5,777 bases of DNA from a bacterium (lineage in GTDB: Bacteria > UBP15 > UBA6099 > DSWB01): positions 1 through 5,777 of the forward strand of contig JAGUYV010000074.1 in assembly GCA_020061125.1 (NCBI GenBank). The letters run 5' to 3'. The notes beneath the pieces were generated by a model, which saw only the letters and a program-made list of their open reading frames with translations, was not told the origin of the DNA and made no database searches. The position numbers and the translations under genes are program-made. Below are positions 1 to 4,965 of this stretch, one piece after another. How positions within the stretch are numbered: position 1 is the first letter of the stretch; every line of letters starts with the position of its first letter.

Positions 1-1315
1 AGCCGATTCCGGCCGCGCCGCCCGCGCCTACAAGCTGCCCCGCGCGCAGCGTCCGCAGATATTTGGCGAAAAACATCCGGTTGTTGCCCGCGTCCAGAAC
101 GACCAGATCTTCGGGCCGCAACTGCGCCTGCACCTCGGCCACCACGCGCTCGGGCGCGATGGGCGCGGCGGCCGATGTGAACAGGGGACACTCGAAGAAT
201 TTGTTCTTCTGCTTGAGTTCGGCAACGGCTGCGCGGCGCGCGGAGGCGTCAATTTTTCCGCCGCTGCTTTTAACGGCCTGGATGAGCGCCCGGAGCGCGG
301 CTCTAGCGTCCGACACGATTCCGGTATGCACCGGGAAAGTGAAGCCGATGTTGCGCGGCTCGATGTCAATCTGGATGATGTTCTGATCGGCGGGGCGGAT
401 GTAGTCGGGCGAGAGCATGAGCGTGTTGTCCGGGGCCAGGCCCGTGCCCGCGGCCAGAATCACATCCGCGCCGGACACGGCCTTGTTGGCCGCGGCCTGG
501 CCGATGCGGCCCATCATGCCCACGGCGAGATCATGCGTCTCGGGGATGGCGCTCTTGCCCATGAAGCTGGTGGCCACGGCCATGCCCAGGAGTTCGGCGA
601 GTTCGCGCAGTTCATCATGCGCGCGGGCCAGATGGATTCCGATTCCCGCCACGAGCACGGGGTTTTTCGCGCCGATCAGCAACTCCGCGGCGCTCTGCAC
701 CGCGGCCGTGTCCGGCGCCGGGGGCGCCACATTCAGATGCCCCTGCACCGGGTGCAGGCGGGGCATGGCGTTTTTGAGGTCCAGGGCGCCCACGGCCGCG
801 TTCCACCGGCACACCACGGCCGCAGGGCCGGGACGGCCGCTCACAGCGTGCTTGATGGCGAGCTGCACGCCGTGCAGAAATTCGATGGGCGAAGTGGCGA
901 AGGTGGTGAATTTGCACATGGCTTTCATAATCGCGGGCAGGTCCACGGACCCGTACTCGCCGGTGCAGCACTGGTAGGGCATGTGCTGTGGCAGGTTGGC
1001 GTAGTCGCTGGTTTCGGTGATCACGACCATGGGCGTGCCCGCCAGCGCGGATTCCACGATGCCGAACGCCCCGTTGGTGCCGATCCACAACCCCTGGCCC
1101 ATGACGATTGCGGGCTTGCCCGTGAGCCGCGCGGCCATGTCCGCCATGCACGAAGCCGCGCCTTCATGCCGCGACAGCACGCATGTGACGCCCGGCGCCT
1201 TGTCCGTGAGCGCGTCGAAAAGAAAAGGCGTCACGCCCCCGGGCATGCCGAACACATATTCGATGCCCGCCGCCTGCACGATGTCCGCAAACACCTGATT
1301 CGCATGATCCGCCAT
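1..1315 (-). CDS. Thiamine-diphosphate-dependent enzyme, acetolactate synthase-like (3' end outside window)
   Basis: The reading frame is open from the ATG at 1315 to the window edge, giving 438 residues without a stop. The C-terminal ThDP pyrophosphate-binding half is mostly missing; family members usually have about 530-600 residues. An N-terminal PYR domain (about 1-170) has the FGMPGG turn at 22-27 and SRHEGAAS at 48-55, whose E51 matches the conserved glutamate that activates ThDP. The central domain (about 200-350) shows NPVLVAGIGI at 218-227 and IIQIDIEP at 313-320. The last visible part, VVLDAGNN at 405-412 and GAGGAAGIG at the edge, begins the PP domain. The start is supported by GGAGGA at 1321-1326, five bases upstream. 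It is probably the third gene of an operon with two creatininase-like genes. The family covers acetolactate synthases, sulfopyruvate/phosphonopyruvate decarboxylases and cyclic-diketone hydrolases. Lack of a usual ilv context argues against branched-chain amino acid synthesis, but the substrate is unknown. The family is clear; the reaction is not. Confidence 0.9.
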   Translation of the reverse strand, partial: MADHANQVFADIVQAAGIEYVFGMPGGVTPFLFDALTDKAPGVTCVLSRHEGAASCMADMAARLTGKPAIVMGQGLWIGTNGAFGIVESALAGTPMVVITETSDYANLPQHMPYQCCTGEYGSVDLPAIMKAMCKFTTFATSPIEFLHGVQLAIKHAVSGRPGPAAVVCRWNAAVGALDLKNAMPRLHPVQGHLNVAPPAPDTAAVQSAAELLIGAKNPVLVAGIGIHLARAHDELRELAELLGMAVATSFMGKSAIPETHDLAVGMMGRIGQAAANKAVSGADVILAAGTGLAPDNTLMLSPDYIRPADQNIIQIDIEPRNIGFTFPVHTGIVSDARAALRALIQAVKSSGGKIDASARRAAVAELKQKNKFFECPLFTSAAAPIAPERVVAEVQAQLRPEDLVVLDAGNNRMFFAKYLRTLRAGQLVGAGGAAGIG

Positions 1316-1342
1316 AATGATCCTCCATATAGATAAATTGTC

Positions 1343-1354
1343 CGTTTATAAACG
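1343..1354. promoter_or_regulatory. Perfect 12-bp palindrome upstream of the ThDP enzyme gene
   Basis: CGTTTATAAACG is a perfect palindrome in the only AT-rich stretch of the 79-base gap between the second creatininase-like gene and the ThDP gene, 28 bases before the ATG at 1315. It could be an operator or part of an internal promoter, but no convincing -35/-10 pair can be placed around it. A perfect 12-mer palindrome is expected about once in a window of this size, so its position is the main argument. Confidence 0.3.
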
Positions 1355-1371
1355 CTTTGTCATGGCAGCCA

Positions 1372-1387
1372 TTCGGCGGTTGCCGAA
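1372..1387 (-). other. Short GC-rich stem-loop after the second creatininase-like gene
   Basis: TTCGGC at 1372-1377 and GCCGAA at 1382-1387 form a 6-bp stem with a 4-base loop, beginning about seven bases after the TAG stop at 1395-1397 in the direction of transcription. No T-run follows on the minus strand, so it is not a standard rho-independent terminator. It could be a weak attenuator or a 3' end-stabilising hairpin that sets the ratio between the hydrolase genes and the ThDP gene. Confidence 0.35.
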
Positions 1388-1394
1388 AATCAAG

Positions 1395-2408
1395 CTATTC
1401 CTTCTCGTAGTTGACTTTCAGCACATTGTCCAGAAACCAGTTGAAGGGGCGGTTCTGGGCCACATGGCGCAATTTCCACAGGGGCGAGTGCACATCCATG
1501 TCCCGGCCCTTTTCCACGAACTCGATGATAATGTCGCGGCACATCTCCGTGAGGTGGTCGAAAATCTGTTTGCCGTGTTCGGCGCTGGATACCGCGGGAT
1601 AGCCGCTGTAGGTATGCTGCCGGAAATGGCCTACCGACGCCTTGATGCCGCCGATGCGCTGCTTCATGGCCGAGATCTTCCCCATGAAGGTTTGCTGATT
1701 GTCGCCCATGAGAAAGGAGCGGCCCTCTTCGTCCTCGGGCACTTTGGTGGCGGCGGGCAGGTCCTGCCAGCCGTGCCTCACAAGCTGCGGCCACAGGTGC
1801 AGCGCCAGGGAGGTTTCCACAAAACCCGCGTGCGTGTCCTTTTCCATCTGCGAGCTTTTGAGCGGCGGCGCGCCGTGCCTGGTGACCGCGTCATAGAACA
1901 CATCGCCCTCGACCATGCGCTTTGTGGCCACTGAAAAGATGGACGCCGCGGCGGTGTCCGGGTGCAGCCTGTTGAGCTTCATGGCCGCGTGCTCCAGGGC
2001 GCAAATGTGGCGCGGGCTGCCGTGGAACGCCGAGAAACACAGGCGCGCGAATCCGCGGTGCGCGAAGGGCCGCAGCATGGAAAAAGCCACATCCCGCACC
2101 ACGGACACGGTCATGTTCACGGAGCCGGTATGCGGGATGGCGTCTATGGACACGGGCACGGGCGGAGTCATCACGAACGACCAGTCCGGGAGCTGTTCGG
2201 CCGCCATTTCCAGGGCGCGCTCGGCCAGAGCGTCGGCCTCGAACAAGTCCTGCCCGATGGGCAGGTGGGGGCCGTGCACCTCGAGCGGACTCATGGCGCA
2301 CATGATGAGCGTGCGCCCGGGGTCCAGCGCCTGCATGTCCGTGAGGGTCATGCGGTCGAGCCGTCTGATGGGTGACGCATCCGGCGCGGGCGCGCTATGT
2401 GGCGTCAT
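1395..2408 (-). CDS. Creatininase-family metal-dependent hydrolase, second paralogue
   Basis: This 337-residue protein belongs to the creatininase / creatinine amidohydrolase fold family, metal hydrolases acting on cyclic amides, formamides or peptide bonds (creatininase, ArfB-type deformylase, MftE peptidase). SPLEVHGPHLPIGQD at 40-54 gives the family's metal ligands E43, H45 and D54 with the usual spacing. FHGSPRH at 128-134 replaces the usual NGHGGN block, and HAGFVETS at 193-200 corresponds to the usual HAGExETS. It is longer than typical members (about 240-270), with an extra C-terminal region of roughly 80 residues shared with its upstream paralogue, including a matching SPLWKLRHV-type block near the end. 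The ATG at 2408-2406 overlaps the TGA of the upstream gene as ATGA, with AAGGA ahead of it, implying translational coupling. No signal peptide is visible, so it is probably cytoplasmic. The substrate is unknown; F196 where Glu is usual suggests an unusual subgroup. Confidence 0.9.
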   Translation of the reverse strand: MTPHSAPAPDASPIRRLDRMTLTDMQALDPGRTLIMCAMSPLEVHGPHLPIGQDLFEADALAERALEMAAEQLPDWSFVMTPPVPVSIDAIPHTGSVNMTVSVVRDVAFSMLRPFAHRGFARLCFSAFHGSPRHICALEHAAMKLNRLHPDTAAASIFSVATKRMVEGDVFYDAVTRHGAPPLKSSQMEKDTHAGFVETSLALHLWPQLVRHGWQDLPAATKVPEDEEGRSFLMGDNQQTFMGKISAMKQRIGGIKASVGHFRQHTYSGYPAVSSAEHGKQIFDHLTEMCRDIIIEFVEKGRDMDVHSPLWKLRHVAQNRPFNWFLDNVLKVNYEKE

Positions 2409-3406
2409 TTGTCAATCCTTTCCACATACAGGCCGAGCCTGTCCGTGAGCAGGGAGTTCAGATTCTTGTCCAGCAGAACCTGTCGCATTTTCCACAGGGG
2501 CGTGTGGTGCGGCACGGCCGAGCCGCGGTCCAGAAAATCGCATGCGATGCCCGTGCTGATGTCCAGCAGATGCTCGAACATGAGGCGGCCCATCTCGGCT
2601 GACGCTTTGGCGGGCGCGCCCGCGTATGTGTGGTCGTCGTAGTGCTCGATCTGGGCCTTGATGTTCTGCGCCACATTCGCGACCTTCTTGAATTTGTCCG
2701 CCAGGGTCTCGCGCGACGCGCCCATGAAGTAGGTTCCCTTGTCGTGCTCGTCCGAGAACACCTTGCGGAACGCCGGAGGCAGGTCCCGCCAGCCGTCGTC
2801 CACAAGCTGGGGCCACAGGTGCAGGGCCAGGGAGGTCTCCACGAACCCGGCGTGCCAGTCCTGCGAAATTTCATCAAGCGAGATCGGGACGGCCGGGTGG
2901 TCCTTGATCGCGTCGAAGAACACATTGCCCTCGAGCATGCGGCAGGCCACGGCCGAGAACATGGATATGGCGTGAGTCTCGTATTTTTTTGTGAGCGAGT
3001 GGGCAGCGTGCTCCAGAGCGGTCATGTGGCGCGGGCCGCCGTGGAACGAGGTGTAGAGCAGGCGCGCGAACCCGTGGCGCGCGAAGGGCAACAGCAGCCT
3101 GTACGCCACCTCGCGCACCAGGGGCGCGGGGAAGGGCACCGAGCCGAGGTGCGGCAGGCAGTCGTCGGCGATGGGAACGGGCGGCATCATGAGAAAGGTC
3201 CAGTCCGGCTTCATTTCGGCCACACGGCGCACGGTGTGCTCACCCAGGGCCATGGCCTCGAACCAGTCCTGCCCCACGGGCAGGTGCGGGCCGTGGGCCT
3301 CCAGCGGGCTTATGGCGGCCACCACGCAGGTGCGCGCGGGGTCCAGGGTCTTGAGGCGGCCGTGCGAGGTTTCCTCGAACCGCAGAATCCGGTCTTCAAT
3401 GGACAT
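2405..3406 (-). CDS. Creatininase-family metal-dependent hydrolase, first gene of the operon
   Basis: From the ATG at 3406 this encodes 333 residues, paralogous along its whole length to the next gene. SPLEAHGPHLPVGQD at 33-47 supplies the expected ligands E36, H38 and D47. FHGGPRH at 121-127 and HAGFVETS at 185-192 match the second and third family blocks. The shared C-terminal extension ends with HTPLWKMRQV at 301-310. The frame stays open to an ATG at 3505, which would add 33 residues, but that codon lies upstream of the predicted transcription start. The internal ATG at 3406 has AAGGAA about eight bases ahead, and the protein then aligns with its paralogue near the N-terminus, so the shorter form is preferred. 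It is probably a cytoplasmic, divalent-metal hydrolase. With its coupled neighbour it may form a hetero-oligomer, since creatininase-family enzymes are commonly oligomeric, or act on successive intermediates; both are inferences. Confidence 0.9.
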   Translation of the reverse strand: MSIEDRILRFEETSHGRLKTLDPARTCVVAAISPLEAHGPHLPVGQDWFEAMALGEHTVRRVAEMKPDWTFLMMPPVPIADDCLPHLGSVPFPAPLVREVAYRLLLPFARHGFARLLYTSFHGGPRHMTALEHAAHSLTKKYETHAISMFSAVACRMLEGNVFFDAIKDHPAVPISLDEISQDWHAGFVETSLALHLWPQLVDDGWRDLPPAFRKVFSDEHDKGTYFMGASRETLADKFKKVANVAQNIKAQIEHYDDHTYAGAPAKASAEMGRLMFEHLLDISTGIACDFLDRGSAVPHHTPLWKMRQVLLDKNLNSLLTDRLGLYVERIDK

Positions 3407-3430
3407 AAGAGGTTTCCTTGTATTGAGTGT

Positions 3431-3493
3431 GTGCGTGACCGGCGCGGGGACGCCATGAAAAACTTTCCGCCCCGGCTTGACGCCGTCACACAC
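3431..3493 (-). other. Nested inverted repeat in the leader of the hydrolase operon
   Basis: The outer arms at 3431-3444 and 3481-3493 are complementary over about 13 pairs, with one bulge and one G-U pair if read as minus-strand RNA. Inside them, CGGGGACG at 3445-3452 pairs with CGCCCCG at 3468-3474 with one bulged base. The element lies between the predicted promoter and the start codon of the first hydrolase gene and leaves the Shine-Dalgarno outside the stem. It matches no riboswitch class I know. It could be a leader RNA fold, or a second protein-binding site. Confidence 0.4.
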
Positions 3494-3495
3494 GC

Positions 3496-3525
3496 ATGAT
3501 AACATAGATCAAGTGATTTAATCAA
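3496..3525 (-). promoter_or_regulatory. Candidate sigma-70-type promoter for the hydrolase-ThDP operon
   Basis: On the minus strand TTGATT (3525-3520, the -35) is followed after 18 bases by TATCAT (3501-3496, the -10, five of six consensus positions). Transcription would start near 3489, leaving a leader of about 80 bases before the ATG at 3406. The -35 lies inside one copy of the palindrome and the other copy fills the spacer, so a bound repressor would block polymerase directly. Confidence 0.5.
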
Positions 3526-3531
3526 GTGATT
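3507..3531. promoter_or_regulatory. Paired palindromic operator, probable TetR-family binding site
   Basis: Two near-identical palindromes, GATCAAGTGATT (3507-3518) and AATCAAGTGATT (3520-3531), sit 13 bases apart centre to centre. Each has AATCA/TGATT-type half-sites around AG. The middle half-sites also form a third palindrome, TGATTTAATCA (3514-3524). The array lies between a TetR-family gene and the operon transcribed away from it, overlapping the operon's -35 and spacer. TTTAAT at 3517-3522 could be a -10 for the regulator's own promoter, though it lacks a good -35, so autoregulation is plausible but less supported. Confidence 0.6.
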
Positions 3532-3566
3532 GAAAAGAAAAGTTTCAGGCAAGGGAATCCGGCGAA

Positions 3567-4208
3567 ATGACACGGCGAAAAACCACCGAACCGCACCCGA
3601 GCGCGAGCCGCGACATGCTGCTCCAGGCCGCATTCGAGGTGTTTTCGCAGTATGGGTATGCGGGCGCGACCACGCGCGAGATCTGCGCGCGCGCGGGCGG
3701 GCTGAATGTGAGCGCCCTGCATTATTACTGGGGCGACAAGGCCCAGCTCTGGGACGCCGTATGCGGGCTGTACTCGCAGCGCATCCGGGATGTGCTGGCG
3801 GCCAGCGCGGATTTCGGCAAGCCGCCGGGCGAAGCCGTGCCCGCGTTTCTGAACGCGGTGTTCGACGCGTTTGTGGCGCACCCGGACCTTGCGCGGTTCA
3901 ACATGTGGGTCACGCTCGAGGCCGAGGTCATAGACTACCGGGCCACGCGCGGCCACATGGACCCGCTGGTGCACATGGGCGCGGCGTATCTCAAACAGCA
4001 GCAGGCGCTGGGGCTGATGCCGGGCGTGGATGTAGAGGCCGCGCTGGTGCTCATCAGCGCGCAGTTGATTTATGCCCTGGCGCAGCGCAACGCGCACAGG
4101 CATTTGTTCAACCGGGATTTGAGCGACCCGGAGCATGCGGCGCGCATCAAGGCCGGGTTCATGAAATCCGCGCTGAACCTGCTGGGCCTGGTTCCGCAAG
4201 CGAACTGA
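3567..4208 (+). CDS. TetR/AcrR-family transcriptional regulator
   Basis: The 213-residue protein has the length and layout of a TetR-family repressor. An N-terminal three-helix DNA-binding domain (about 13-60) contains LLQAAFEVFSQYGYAGATTR followed by a helix-turn-helix ending VSALHYYWGDKAQLWDAV (48-65), the usual family signature. The rest is a helical ligand-binding and dimerisation domain with no specific match I can name, including EAEVIDYRATRGHMDPLV in its middle. The ATG at 3567 is preceded by AAGGGA at 3551-3556 with about ten bases of spacing. It is divergent from the hydrolase-ThDP operon, with a paired palindrome in the shared intergenic region, so it very likely represses that operon and is relieved by a pathway substrate or intermediate. 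It shares a strand and probably a transcript with the VOC gene. Family assignment is firm; effector and targets are inferred. Confidence 0.92.
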   Translation: MTRRKTTEPHPSASRDMLLQAAFEVFSQYGYAGATTREICARAGGLNVSALHYYWGDKAQLWDAVCGLYSQRIRDVLAASADFGKPPGEAVPAFLNAVFDAFVAHPDLARFNMWVTLEAEVIDYRATRGHMDPLVHMGAAYLKQQQALGLMPGVDVEAALVLISAQLIYALAQRNAHRHLFNRDLSDPEHAARIKAGFMKSALNLLGLVPQAN

Positions 4209-4241
4209 CGCGCCGGGCGCGCAATAAGAAGGAGGCCGATC

Positions 4242-4808
4242 ATGGCGGAACTGGACGCGGCAATCAGCAATGTGTTGAAATTCAAGAATGTGGACCAGGT
4301 GGGCGTCGTGGTGCACGACATCAGGGATGCGGTCAGGAACTACAGGCAGAAGCTGGGCATCCGCACCTGGTACCGTGCGGTCTCGGCGCCGGACGACGAC
4401 GGCTCCGTGTTCTTCCGCGGGCAGAAGCTGAACTCGGACATCGAGTTTGTTCTGGGCTATTGCGGCGGGCTGCAGTTCGAGCTGGTGCAGTCGTCGGGCG
4501 ATGCGAACATCTATTCTGAACATCTGGAAAAGCATGGCGAGGGACTGCACCATGTCTGCTTTTTCGTGAGCGACCTGGAGCGCAAGCTGGCCGCGTACAA
4601 GAAGCTGGGCATCGAGCCGGTGCAGACCGGGCGGGTCAAGGGCAAGGGCGGGGCCATCACGCACTATGCGTATCTGGAGAGCGGCAAAACCAACGGCCTG
4701 TGCATTGAAATGAGCGAAACGCGCCTGTACGGACTGCCCACGAAAATGTCGCCCTTCATGATGAAGGTGGGCAAACTCACCGGGGATCTTGAAGTCGTGG
4801 ATTACTGA
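4242..4808 (+). CDS. VOC-superfamily (glyoxalase / methylmalonyl-CoA epimerase-like) protein
   Basis: The 188-residue protein contains two paired beta-alpha-beta-beta-beta modules of the vicinal oxygen chelate fold. Module one begins VDQVGVVVHDIRDAVRNYRQ (17-36) and ends LQFELVQS (77-84). Module two begins GLHHVCFFVSDLERKLAAYK (101-120) and ends LCIEMSE (153-159). The four positions that usually bind metal are Q19, E80, H104 and E156, so a metal site is plausible although the first ligand is Gln rather than the more common His. AAGAAGGAGG ending at 4235 gives a strong ribosome site six bases before the ATG. The gene follows the TetR gene by 33 bases and is closed by a terminator. VOC proteins include epimerases, glyoxalases, isomerases and ring-cleaving dioxygenases. 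Here it most likely processes an intermediate of the divergent operon, perhaps by epimerisation or isomerisation next to a carbonyl, which is an inference. No export signal is seen. Confidence 0.88.
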   Translation: MAELDAAISNVLKFKNVDQVGVVVHDIRDAVRNYRQKLGIRTWYRAVSAPDDDGSVFFRGQKLNSDIEFVLGYCGGLQFELVQSSGDANIYSEHLEKHGEGLHHVCFFVSDLERKLAAYKKLGIEPVQTGRVKGKGGAITHYAYLESGKTNGLCIEMSETRLYGLPTKMSPFMMKVGKLTGDLEVVDY

Positions 4809-4844
4809 CAGCACCGCGTGAACAACAGCATATTGTGAAGCAGC

Positions 4845-4879
4845 GCGCCCCGCCGGAATTTTCCGGCGGGGCGCTTTTT
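4845..4879 (+). terminator. Rho-independent terminator of the TetR-VOC unit
   Basis: A 14-bp perfect stem, GCGCCCCGCCGGAA (4845-4858) with its complement at 4861-4874, is followed directly by five T residues at 4875-4879. It lies 36 bases after the VOC stop codon. No T-run follows on the minus strand, so it acts in the plus direction only. Confidence 0.92.
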
Positions 4880-4886
4880 CTGCGCA

Positions 4887-4924
4887 AAGAAAAAGCCCGC
4901 AGGGTGTGAACCCCCGCGGGCTTT
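4887..4924 (-). terminator. Rho-independent terminator of the Cys-rich protein gene
   Basis: AAAGCCCGC (4892-4900) and GCGGGCTTT (4916-4924) form a 9-bp stem. On the minus strand the stem runs into TTTTTCTT, a typical uridine tract, about 40 bases after the stop codon of the Cys-rich gene. The short TTTGTT on the plus side means it may also back up the preceding plus-strand terminator. Confidence 0.8.
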
Positions 4925-4965
4925 GTTGCTGATGTTACTTGCGAACCGATTTGTGGCTATTCATG

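Noticed and set aside
1-1315. Naming the ThDP enzyme as a biosynthetic acetolactate synthase (ilv gene)
   Set aside because: It lacks the usual GPGxTN block, reading GQGLWIGTNG instead, has no small-subunit or other ilv neighbour, and sits with hydrolases. Only the family assignment is supported.
326-1336. 336-residue open frame on the plus strand
   Set aside because: It is the antisense shadow of the ThDP enzyme gene. The translation is rich in His, Gly, Arg and Ala with no recognisable domain, while the opposite strand encodes clear family motifs.
2630-3499. 289-residue open frame on the plus strand
   Set aside because: It is antisense to the first creatininase-like gene, has a low-complexity Val/Arg/Gly/His translation, no convincing ribosome site, and runs into the promoter region.
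3407-3505. 33-residue N-terminal extension of the first creatininase-like protein
   Set aside because: The upstream ATG at 3505 lies before the predicted -10, and the internal ATG at 3406 has a good ribosome site and matches the start of the homologous region.
3522-4814. 430-residue open frame on the minus strand
   Set aside because: It is the longest open frame but lies antisense to both the TetR and VOC genes, whose domain signatures are unambiguous. Long antisense frames are common in GC-rich coding DNA.
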